Part shown: positions 1-5,843 of the stretch, one piece after another
Layout of the letters: the number at the start of each line of letters is the position of its first letter
Numbering within the stretch: position 1 is the first letter of the stretch
DNA from: UBA5336 sp039198685
Lineage (GTDB): Bacteria > Pseudomonadota > Alphaproteobacteria > Caulobacterales > Hyphomonadaceae
DNA: 6,301 bases
Assembly: GCA_039198685.1 (NCBI GenBank)
Contig: JBCCTK010000141.1
Coordinates: 1 to 6,301 of the forward strand
Direction: 5' to 3'
Made by a program: the position numbers and the translations under genes
The notes under the pieces: generated by a model
Told to the model about the DNA's origin: nothing
What the model saw: the letters and a program-made list of their open reading frames with translations, nothing else
Databases searched by the model: none

Positions 1-1067
1 GCCGCCTATTGACCGAGCCTTGGGAAATTCAAACGAATACAGGGAGTTACTATAAAGTCTTCACACCCTACTGGAAGGCCGTGAGGCGAAGCTATGATGC
101 GCCCGAGGCGCTTGCAAAGCCGGAACGGCTAGACGGGCCGCAGCCCGCAACGGACGCTCTTGAGGATTGGCAATTGCTGCCAACCGAGCCTGATTGGGCG
201 GCGGCGTTTCCAGATCATTGGACGCCCGGTGAAGCGGGGGCGACAGCGCGTCTAGAGGCGTGGCTTTCGGGCCCGATCAACCGCTACGACGACGACCGCA
301 ATCGGCCGGACCTGAAAGACTCGACGTCGGGCCTGTCTCCGCACCTCAGATGGGGCGAGGTGTCCCCTGTACGCATCTGGCGCGCGGTAAAGGCCATAAT
401 GGAAACGCCAGACAGTGGCGATGAGGGCGCGGCGGAAACCTTCTTGTCTGAGATTGTGTGGCGCGAGTTTAGCTATGTCCTTCTTTTCCACCAGCCACAG
501 CTCGCTAGCGAGAACTACAATAAGGACTTTCGGCACATGCCCTGGCGTTCTTCGGGCGACGACTATGACAGGTGGTGCAAAGGGCAAACGGGATATCCGA
601 TCGTAGACGCAGGGATGCGCCAACTCTGGGCAATGGGTTGGATGCACAACCGCGTGCGGATGATTACAGGATCGTTTCTGACCAAGCACCTCCTGCTTCC
701 CTGGCAGGAAGGCGAAGCCTGGTTCTGGGACACGCTTGTGGATGCAGATCCGGCCTCAAATGCTGCAAGCTGGCAATGGGTGGCCGGATCGGGCGCGGAC
801 GCAGCGCCCTATTTCCGGGTCTTCAACCCAATCACCCAGGGCAGCAAGTTCGACGAGACCGGCGCGTATGTGCGCGAGTGGTGCCCCGAATTGGCGAAAC
901 TGCCAGACAAATTCCTGCACAGCCCCTGGGAAGCGCCCACAGCAATTTTGAAAAATGCCGGGGTTGAGCTCGGGCAGACGTATCCGCACCCGATGGTGGA
1001 ACATAAAGCCGGGCGCCAGCGCGCCCTGGACGCCTATGATGTACTGAAGGAAAGGCGAAGCGCCTGA
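1..1067 (+). CDS. phrB: Deoxyribodipyrimidine photolyase (class I), 5'-truncated by window
   Basis: Light-driven flavoenzyme that splits cyclobutane pyrimidine dimers in DNA. The reading frame is open from base 3, so the start lies outside the window; the TTG at base 9 is internal. By alignment to remembered E. coli PhrB, about 125 N-terminal residues (most of the antenna-binding domain) are missing. What remains is the FAD-binding helical domain. Numbering from codon 9, visible blocks are the GLSPHLRWGEVSP segment, FLSEIVWREFSY, GQTGYPIVDAGMRQLW, MGWMHNRVRMI and TDAAPYF-like GADAAPYFRVFNP. The electron-transfer tryptophan triad is intact: W179, W232 and W255 have the same 53 and 23 residue spacing as E. 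coli W306, W359 and W382. The C-terminal EHK segment is normal. The stop overlaps the next start (TGATG), making this the upstream member of an operon with three lipid-related genes. A CPD photolyase is more likely than a cryptochrome, but the missing N-terminus prevents an antenna assignment. Confidence 0.95.
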   Translation, partial: RLLTEPWEIQTNTGSYYKVFTPYWKAVRRSYDAPEALAKPERLDGPQPATDALEDWQLLPTEPDWAAAFPDHWTPGEAGATARLEAWLSGPINRYDDDRNRPDLKDSTSGLSPHLRWGEVSPVRIWRAVKAIMETPDSGDEGAAETFLSEIVWREFSYVLLFHQPQLASENYNKDFRHMPWRSSGDDYDRWCKGQTGYPIVDAGMRQLWAMGWMHNRVRMITGSFLTKHLLLPWQEGEAWFWDTLVDADPASNAASWQWVAGSGADAAPYFRVFNPITQGSKFDETGAYVREWCPELAKLPDKFLHSPWEAPTAILKNAGVELGQTYPHPMVEHKAGRQRALDAYDVLKERRSA

Positions 1068-2383
1068 TGAAGAGAATCGCGATCATCGGCTCGGGCATCT
1101 CAGGCCTAGGCGCAGCCTACGCCCTCAAGGATACCGCAGACGTTACTGTCTTCGAGGCAAGGGACCGGCTCGGCGGCCACGCCCATACAGTGGACATTGA
1201 GTATGACGGCGCGCCCATGTCGGTAGACGTCGGTTTCATTGTTTATAACGCTCTCAACTATCCCAACCTCATTGGGTTTTTCGATGCCCTCGGCGTCCAA
1301 ACCGAAGCCAGCGATATGAGTTTTGCAGTCTCCAATCCAAACGGATACGAATGGGCTTCAACGGTGCGAGGACTATTCGCAGAAAAACGAAATCTGGTCA
1401 GTCCAGCGTTTCATCGTTTCTGGCGCACGATCCTGCGGTTTAACGATACTGCGCGCGCTGCTTTGGAAGCCGATGAGATAGACGAAGTCTCTCTTGGCGT
1501 TTGGCTCGGCCAAAACGGCTTTTCCGGCACGTTTACCGAAAACTACATCCTGCCGATGGCGGCTGCGATTTGGTCAACGCCGGAACGCGGGATCCTAGAC
1601 TTCCCAGCGCGAAGTTTCTTCCAGTTTTTTGAAAACCACCGCCTCATGCACCGGGAGCGCCCGCTTTGGCGGACGGTTTCGGGTGGATCAAAAAACTATG
1701 TCGCACGGGCAGCTGAAGCGCTTGGCGATCGGGTCCGCACGGCCAAAGAAATCAAGCGTGTCTCGCCGTTTGGCGACCGTGTCCAAGTGCGTTTTGCCAA
1801 TCATGCCGGCGATGTATTTGATCACGTTATCCTGGCCTGCCATTCAGACCAGGCGCGAGGGATCCTAGACCCGGCCTATGAAGAGCAACGGTTCCTACTC
1901 GGCTCGGCGCGCTACCGGCCCAACTCAATCTATCTTCACAGAGACCCGAGCTTTATGCCAAAGCGGAAAGCGGCCTGGGCGAGTTGGAACGTCCTCAAGA
2001 CCGGAAGCGAAGACGTAACCCTGACCTATTGGATGAACCGGCTTCAGAACTTGCCGAAAAAACGACCGGTATTCGTGACCCTCAACCCCGATGACGCCCC
2101 TAGGGACGATCTCATTTTTCATGAGACTGTGTTTGATCATCCACAGTTCGATGGCCCGGCTGGGGCCGCCGTCCGCTCTATCAAGCGTATGCAGGGCAAA
2201 GACGGTATCTGGTTTGCTGGCGCGTGGCTCGGCCATGGGTTCCATGAAGATGGTATGAAATCGGGGCTGGCCGCTGCGCTAAGCCTGGGCGGGCGCGTGC
2301 CTTGGCAAGTGCAGAATGTGGATCCGTATCCGAGCCAGAGTCCAGAGCAGCGGCTTGCGCTGGTGGCCGAGGGGCGCACGTGA
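1067..2383 (+). CDS. FAD-dependent amine-oxidase-fold flavoprotein (COG2907 type)
   Basis: A 438-residue flavoprotein of the amine oxidase / phytoene desaturase / protoporphyrinogen oxidase superfamily. Residues 4-20 form the Rossmann dinucleotide loop with GSGISG at 8-13. E30 sits at the end of the second strand, where it would bind the ribose, followed by the RLGGHAHT motif at 34-41. The C-terminal FAD motif is FAGAWLGHGFHEDGMKSG at 383-400. The central MAAAIWSTP (164-172) and TVSGGSKNYV (203-212) blocks fit the COG2907 group that sits beside DUF1365 and cfa-like genes. No signal peptide is visible. The ATG overlaps the photolyase stop by one base (TGATG), with an AAGG-type ribosome site at 1047-1055, about 11 nt upstream. 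Inference: it oxidises or desaturates a lipid acyl chain, possibly the product of the methyltransferase three genes on, like the UfaD desaturase step of furan fatty acid synthesis. I cannot tell from sequence whether it is UfaD itself. True amine oxidase activity is unlikely. Confidence 0.9.
   Translation: MKRIAIIGSGISGLGAAYALKDTADVTVFEARDRLGGHAHTVDIEYDGAPMSVDVGFIVYNALNYPNLIGFFDALGVQTEASDMSFAVSNPNGYEWASTVRGLFAEKRNLVSPAFHRFWRTILRFNDTARAALEADEIDEVSLGVWLGQNGFSGTFTENYILPMAAAIWSTPERGILDFPARSFFQFFENHRLMHRERPLWRTVSGGSKNYVARAAEALGDRVRTAKEIKRVSPFGDRVQVRFANHAGDVFDHVILACHSDQARGILDPAYEEQRFLLGSARYRPNSIYLHRDPSFMPKRKAAWASWNVLKTGSEDVTLTYWMNRLQNLPKKRPVFVTLNPDDAPRDDLIFHETVFDHPQFDGPAGAAVRSIKRMQGKDGIWFAGAWLGHGFHEDGMKSGLAAALSLGGRVPWQVQNVDPYPSQSPEQRLALVAEGRT
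2369..2382 (+). promoter_or_regulatory. Ribosome binding site and GTG start of the DUF1365 gene
   Basis: GAGGGG at 2369-2374 lies 5 nt before GTG at 2380-2382, and the GTG overlaps the preceding TGA (GTGA). This site decides the start. A frame open from 2302 would add 26 residues that lie inside the flavoprotein gene and do not resemble the family, while the protein from GTG begins shortly before the expected EGxxxHxRFxP motif. Confidence 0.75.
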
Positions 2384-3180
2384 AGCAGGCCTCGCCCTTG
2401 AACATTCTTGAGGGCCAGACCGTCCATGCCCGGTTCACGCCATTTGAACAGCGCTTCAAATACCGCCTCCTCATGGTCGATGTGGACATCGACGCGCTCG
2501 ACAAGGCCGACCGTGCTTTGAAGTGGTTTTCGGTCGACCGGTCGAACCTTTTCAGCATCAATCAGAAAGATCACGGCGAACGCTGTGAAGGGGGCTCCCT
2601 TCGCGGTTGGGCCGCCGGGCAATTACAGCGCGCCGGTGTGGACATCACCGATTTGCATCTGCGCCTGATCACCTTTCCACGCCACTTGTTCTACCGCTTC
2701 TCACCGCTTTCAATCTGGTTTGCCGATGATGCAAGCGGGCGAACCCGCGGGGTTATCTACGAGGTGAACAACACCTTTGGAGAGAGCCATTCCTATGTCG
2801 CCAAGGTCGAAGGCCCCCGCAGCGTCCACAGCGCAGAAAAACGGTTTCATGTGTCGCCTTTCTTTGACGTCAGCGGCGCTTACCGCTTTACTCTGAATCG
2901 AACCAGCAAGGCTCTATCGCTGGTGATCGATACGCTCGAAGGGGAAAAGCGCACCCATATGGCTACGATTTCCTGTCAGATCCGGCGCGGCACCGATGCC
3001 AACCTTTTGCGTGCCGCCATAGCGCGGCCGCTCAGCTCAATCGGCGTAACAGCAGGCATCCATTGGGAGGCGCTCAAGGTGTGGTTACGCGGCGCTAGAT
3101 ATCGCCCAAAGCCAGAGCCACCGACCCATTCGCCAACCCTGGCACGGCCGCCTGCCCAGGGCGCGCCTCGAACCGAATAA
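2380..3180 (+). CDS. DUF1365 family protein (COG3496)
   Basis: A 266-residue protein of the DUF1365 family, whose biochemical role is not established. Family hallmarks appear in order: EGQTVHARFTPFEQRFKYR at 11-29, the DVDID segment at 34-38, SPLSIWFA at 109-116 (NPLS in most members as I recall them; here Asn is replaced by Ser), the VNNTFGESHSYV segment at 129-140, KRFHVSPFFDVSGAYRF at 154-170, and HMATISC at 193-199. The last 25 or so residues are proline-rich and look disordered. No signal peptide or membrane segment is evident. It starts at GTG in a 4-nt overlap with the flavoprotein gene, and its stop overlaps the next ATG (TAATG). Members almost always travel with COG2907 and CFA-like genes, so a role in making or handling the same modified acyl lipid is the natural inference. 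Related genes belong to the RpoE-ChrR singlet-oxygen regulon of Rhodobacter sphaeroides. Confidence 0.92.
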   Translation: MKQASPLNILEGQTVHARFTPFEQRFKYRLLMVDVDIDALDKADRALKWFSVDRSNLFSINQKDHGERCEGGSLRGWAAGQLQRAGVDITDLHLRLITFPRHLFYRFSPLSIWFADDASGRTRGVIYEVNNTFGESHSYVAKVEGPRSVHSAEKRFHVSPFFDVSGAYRFTLNRTSKALSLVIDTLEGEKRTHMATISCQIRRGTDANLLRAAIARPLSSIGVTAGIHWEALKVWLRGARYRPKPEPPTHSPTLARPPAQGAPRTE

Positions 3181-4418
3181 TGAAAGCCATATCCATGCCC
3201 GAGCCCATACTCGCCTCCCGGCAAACGATCGCGGGATTGTCCGGTGTACCCGCCGTATTCAAGGCGGGCGGCCTTGCGCTTCTCAGGGCCCGGCGCGGAC
3301 GCATTCGTTTTCTTTTGCCCGATGGACGGGAGATCCTTTTCGATCACGGTGAGGAAGGTCCTTCGGCCGACGTGACCGTGCATGATTATGATTTCGCACG
3401 GCGTGCCCTGGCCGGCGGCGACGTCGGTTTTGCTGAAGCATACATGGACGGGCAGTGGTCGACGCAAGATTTGACTGGCGTTTTAGAGTTTTTTTCCGAG
3501 AATTTTGAAGCTGCAGGCCAGCTTGCGGTTGGAGGATGGGTGATCAAGGTCGCCAATCGCCTGCGCCACCTGCTCAATCGGAATTCAAAGTCCCAAGCGC
3601 GCCGAAACATCATGGCGCACTACGATTTGGGGAATGCTTTCTATGAAAAATGGCTCGATCCAACGATGACCTATTCATCGGGCCTGTTCACTTCTCCAAA
3701 CACGTCGCTTGAGCAGTCACAATCGGCCAAATATGCAGGGATCGCGGACCGTATCGGCGCTGCACCAGACCACCATATCTTGGAGATTGGCTGTGGCTGG
3801 GGCGGCTTTGCCCATTACGTGGCCCAGCATAGAGGCGCGCATGTCACGTGCCTCACAATCTCTGAGGCCCAAGCCGAGTATGCCCGTCAGCGCGTCTTCG
3901 AAGCTGGCCTTTCAGAGCGGGTCAATATCAAGCTTCAGGACTACCGCGACCATGAAGGACAGTATTCCGGGGTCGCTTCGATCGAGATGTTCGAAGCCGT
4001 CGGCGAAAGCTACTGGCCAAGTTACTTCCAGAAAATTGGCGATGTTCTTGTCGACGGCGGAAAAGCCGCGCTTCAAATCATAACGATCCGGGATGATCTC
4101 TTTGAAGGATATCGTAACCGCGCCGACTTCATCCAACGCTACATTTTCCCCGGCGGTATGTTGCCCAGCGAGCTGAAACTTAAAGAGCAGTTTGCCTCAG
4201 CCGGGCTGCGGTATGACGGCACCCATTACTTCGGCCAGGACTATGCCAAAACACTCCGCCTCTGGTCGAAACGCTTCAATGGTGCTTGGGGCGAAATCGA
4301 AGAGCTGGGTTTCGACAAGGCCTTCAAAAGGATGTGGAATTTCTACCTGTCCTATTGCGAGGCAGGCTTTCAAAACGGCCGCATAAATGTCGGGCAATTC
4401 GCACTGACCAAGCCTTAG
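3180..4418 (+). CDS. Cyclopropane-fatty-acyl-phospholipid synthase family methyltransferase
   Basis: A 412-residue SAM-dependent methyltransferase of COG2230 (E. coli Cfa has 382). The N-terminal lipid-binding domain covers roughly 1-135. It is followed by HYDLGNAFYEKWLD at 147-160, SAM motif I ILEIGCGWGGFA at 200-211, LTISEAQ at 225-231, the SIEMFEAVGESYW block at 267-279, RYIFPGGMLPS at 320-330 and the C-terminal FYLSYCEAGF block at 388-397. Family members transfer a methyl group to the double bond of membrane phospholipid acyl chains. Aligned by spacing to E. coli Cfa, the bicarbonate-site residues E239 and Y317 are kept as E272 and Y355. C139 is replaced by S167 and H266 by Q299. The product may therefore be a methylated unsaturated chain (UfaM-like, leading to furan fatty acids) rather than a cyclopropane ring; this is inference. 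The start chosen is ATG 3180, overlapping the DUF1365 stop (TAATG); ATG 3195 is an alternative. It is the last gene of the operon visible here. Confidence 0.93.
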   Translation: MKAISMPEPILASRQTIAGLSGVPAVFKAGGLALLRARRGRIRFLLPDGREILFDHGEEGPSADVTVHDYDFARRALAGGDVGFAEAYMDGQWSTQDLTGVLEFFSENFEAAGQLAVGGWVIKVANRLRHLLNRNSKSQARRNIMAHYDLGNAFYEKWLDPTMTYSSGLFTSPNTSLEQSQSAKYAGIADRIGAAPDHHILEIGCGWGGFAHYVAQHRGAHVTCLTISEAQAEYARQRVFEAGLSERVNIKLQDYRDHEGQYSGVASIEMFEAVGESYWPSYFQKIGDVLVDGGKAALQIITIRDDLFEGYRNRADFIQRYIFPGGMLPSELKLKEQFASAGLRYDGTHYFGQDYAKTLRLWSKRFNGAWGEIEELGFDKAFKRMWNFYLSYCEAGFQNGRINVGQFALTKP

Positions 4419-4482
4419 GCGCGGCATGAAGCAGTAATTTCGCCACGTTGGAGCACATAAGTTGCGGCGCTGTTGGCAGGCT
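4419..4482. other. Convergent intergenic gap, no clear terminator
   Basis: This 64-bp gap separates the stops of two converging operons. I looked on both strands for a GC-rich hairpin followed by a T run and found none that is convincing, only short GC-rich pieces (GGCGCGGC and GCGGCGC) that do not pair well. Transcripts from both sides may therefore overlap at their 3' ends, or end by a factor-dependent mechanism. Confidence 0.5.
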
Positions 4483-5175
4483 TTAGTAGAGCTCTTTCAA
4501 GACGTACTCGATGTCTTGCCCTCGCGCCTCAAATGAGAGTTTCATCCAGCGGCCCTCATCATCATACCAAAGGCTGACATCAATATCGCTTTTCATGAGG
4601 AATGCGTTGGCTTCCACCTCGACGCCGCCGGCAGTAATGGTCTCTCGACCAAGCGAAACCACGTCCACGTCTAAGAGTTCACCGTTTTCCGTTGAGAGAA
4701 GCTGGGTCGCGCTCACTTGGGCGACGTTCCAGTGACTTGCAGGCAAGGTGCCGAGGGGAATCTCGCCGAAATATCCATCACCTTCGACCGTTAGGCCGGC
4801 CCCGCCAGTACGTACGGTTACCGCTTCTCGGTTGCCGTCATCATTTACGCGCCCTTCGAGGGAAACGAGCTTCCCGTCCCGCCAGACTTCATTGGCATCT
4901 AGCCGGTAGCGAAAAACCGTGATCGGCCCGAGCCCTGCCCGCAAATCCACATTGACGGCCACATTCAACGCGCCTGCTTCCCCTTCGTCAAAGCGGACCG
5001 TATGGCTGCCGAAGGGATTTCCCTTCCTCAGCACATCAAAGGAGATCACATCCCCGGGCGAGGGGGACCAGGCCGCATCTCCAGGCTCGAGGAGGGCTTC
5101 CGCTGCCGCAGGAGCGGCGAGCCCCGCATGCGCGACAAGCATCCCTGCAACCAGGCCGAGGAGTTGGTTTCTCAT
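4483..5175 (-). CDS. DUF6134 family secreted or periplasmic protein
   Basis: A 230-residue protein starting at the ATG at 5175-5173. A longer open frame begins at 5223, but its extra 16 residues would precede the signal peptide and lie inside the upstream gene. Residues 1-25 look like a Sec signal peptide: MRNQ, a hydrophobic stretch, then APAAA followed by EA, with likely cleavage near residue 25. The mature part is rich in alternating beta-strand patterns (FDVLRKGNPFGSHTVRF at 46-62, FRYRLDANEVWRDGKLVSLEG at 88-108, SLWYDDEGRWMKLSFEARG at 201-219). This fits the DUF6134/DUF3108-like all-beta fold, and I see no catalytic signature. It has no cysteine after the signal peptide, so it is not a lipoprotein. 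The ATG overlaps the stop of the ChrR-like gene (ATGA) and has no strong ribosome site of its own, which points to coupled translation. Function unknown; an envelope protein co-expressed with a cupin stress sensor is as far as the sequence goes. Confidence 0.85.
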   Translation of the reverse strand: MRNQLLGLVAGMLVAHAGLAAPAAAEALLEPGDAAWSPSPGDVISFDVLRKGNPFGSHTVRFDEGEAGALNVAVNVDLRAGLGPITVFRYRLDANEVWRDGKLVSLEGRVNDDGNREAVTVRTGGAGLTVEGDGYFGEIPLGTLPASHWNVAQVSATQLLSTENGELLDVDVVSLGRETITAGGVEVEANAFLMKSDIDVSLWYDDEGRWMKLSFEARGQDIEYVLKELY

Positions 5176-5717
5176 GTGAGCCGCCAGAAGGGCCTCGGAC
5201 CGCGCGCAACAAAGCAAACACACTCGCCGTCTTCCGTTGCACGGGGGCGATGGGCGCGCCCAGGCTCGCCAAACGCAATGTCGCCTTGCTCGTAATGGGC
5301 ACCGTCAATCTCAAGACGGCCCGCAAGTACCACGGTGGCCTCTATTGCAGAATGTGAGTGGCTCGGCACGGATTGGTTGGGCTCCATACGCATAAGATAG
5401 CTGCCGGACGGGCCCATTTTGACATGCTTTGCGCCCGATACGCCGGACTTCCAATCCAGCTGATCTAAGTCTGCGTCCAGTATCTCCTGGACATCGTGCG
5501 TATCAGCTGAGGACTTTCGCTTCGGCGCGGCGCTACGGCCTGCCGGATGTGAGTTATCCTGCTCGAGCAGAGCTCCGCCGACCATCTCCCAAAGAGAGGC
5601 GCGCTTCGCCCCGTCCGCGCTCAAACGAACGTGCAGGTCGCCGGCCGCCTTCAGCCCAGGGACCAATGCGCCAACGGCATGGTCGAGCATAAACGCTTCA
5701 TAGATTTCCCGGTTCAA
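5172..5717 (-). CDS. ChrR-like cupin protein with degenerate anti-sigma zinc site
   Basis: A 181-residue relative of ChrR, the zinc anti-sigma factor that holds ECF sigma RpoE inactive until singlet oxygen or organic hydroperoxide appears (R. sphaeroides ChrR is 213 residues). The C-terminal cupin domain (about 85-175) keeps all metal ligands: H120, H122, E126 and H156 have the spacing of ChrR H141, H143, E147 and H177. C166 and C168 match ChrR C187 and C189. The N-terminal domain (about 1-55) keeps the helical pattern, including LDHAVGAL at 11-18 and MVGGALLE at 45-52. The HxxxCxxC zinc motif, however, reads H29-VRL-S33-AD-G36, and the position of H6 is E4. It probably senses oxidants through the cupin, but zinc-dependent sigma binding is doubtful. 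The start is TTG at 5717, chosen from its ribosome site. It is first in an operon with the DUF6134 gene and has no adjacent sigma gene in view. An alternative reading is a plain cupin protein. Confidence 0.85.
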   Translation of the reverse strand: MNREIYEAFMLDHAVGALVPGLKAAGDLHVRLSADGAKRASLWEMVGGALLEQDNSHPAGRSAAPKRKSSADTHDVQEILDADLDQLDWKSGVSGAKHVKMGPSGSYLMRMEPNQSVPSHSHSAIEATVVLAGRLEIDGAHYEQGDIAFGEPGRAHRPRATEDGECVCFVARGPRPFWRLT

Positions 5718-5727
5718 TTTTAACCTC
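5715..5727 (-). promoter_or_regulatory. Ribosome binding site and TTG start of the ChrR-like gene
   Basis: Read on the minus strand, GAGG (5727-5724) is followed by the 6-nt spacer TTAAAA and then TTG (5717-5715). The first ATG in frame, 9 codons later (M10), would cut into the conserved N-terminal helix. An upstream in-frame GTG precedes the GAGG and so is less likely. The frame stays open far beyond into the divergent cysK gene, but without family resemblance. Confidence 0.65.
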
Positions 5728-5750
5728 GCAAAAAACACAACGCTTTGATG

Positions 5751-5756
5751 TTTATA
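5751..5756 (-). promoter_or_regulatory. Possible -10 box for the ChrR-like/DUF6134 operon
   Basis: Minus strand TATAAA (5756-5751) lies 33 nt before the TTG start, giving a plausible short leader. No good -35 TTGACA match stands 16-18 bp upstream (CATCCA at 17 bp), and no clear RpoE-type TGATC...TAAG pair was found. An activator, or a sigma factor with another -35 preference, would be needed. Confidence 0.3.
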
Positions 5757-5771
5757 CGGCGGAATCGCCGT
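5756..5771. repeat. Inverted repeat, 6-bp arms, in the divergent intergenic region
   Basis: ACGGCG at 5756-5761 and CGCCGT at 5766-5771 are perfect inverted arms around GAAT. The repeat touches the TATAAA box of the leftward operon and lies about 72 bp before the cysK start. It could be a small operator or a hairpin. A 6-bp GC-rich match can also arise by chance. Confidence 0.35.
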
Positions 5772-5843
5772 TCTGGATGTGCTGGGCCTGTCTTGTCTTG
5801 TTCCCGAGCCAGCGTTAGTTACCAGAGCAATTCGGAGCCGCCC

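Larger units (their letters stand above)
5718..5843. other. Divergent intergenic region between the ChrR-like gene and cysK
   Basis: This 126-bp gap must carry promoters for both directions. Leftward it holds the TATAAA box and the inverted repeat. Rightward, TTGTCT at 5793-5798 could serve as a weak -35 for cysK, but the hexamer 17 bp downstream (TAGTTA) is a poor -10. The GGAG ribosome site for cysK is at 5834-5837. No riboswitch-like structure was recognised. Confidence 0.45.

Noticed and set aside
252..689. Minus-strand open frame of 145 codons antisense to the photolyase gene.
   Set aside because: It is a shadow frame of a strongly conserved gene, with no family motif and no ribosome site noticed.
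1589..1872. Direct repeat GGGATCCTAGAC at 1589-1600 and again at 1859-1870.
   Set aside because: Both copies encode the short peptide GILD within one gene in the same frame. Nothing else is repeated around them, so chance or similar local coding explains it.
2302..2379. N-terminal extension of the DUF1365 protein from ATG 2302.
   Set aside because: It lies entirely inside the flavoprotein gene, does not resemble the family start, and the GTG at 2380 has a strong ribosome site and the usual 4-nt overlap.
5176..5223. N-terminal extension of the DUF6134 protein from 5223.
   Set aside because: The extra residues precede a complete signal peptide, and the ATG at 5175 forms an ATGA overlap with the upstream stop.
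5791..5803. Tandem TCTTG repeats as a possible regulatory element.
   Set aside because: There are only two short copies plus a partial one, too little to separate from chance.
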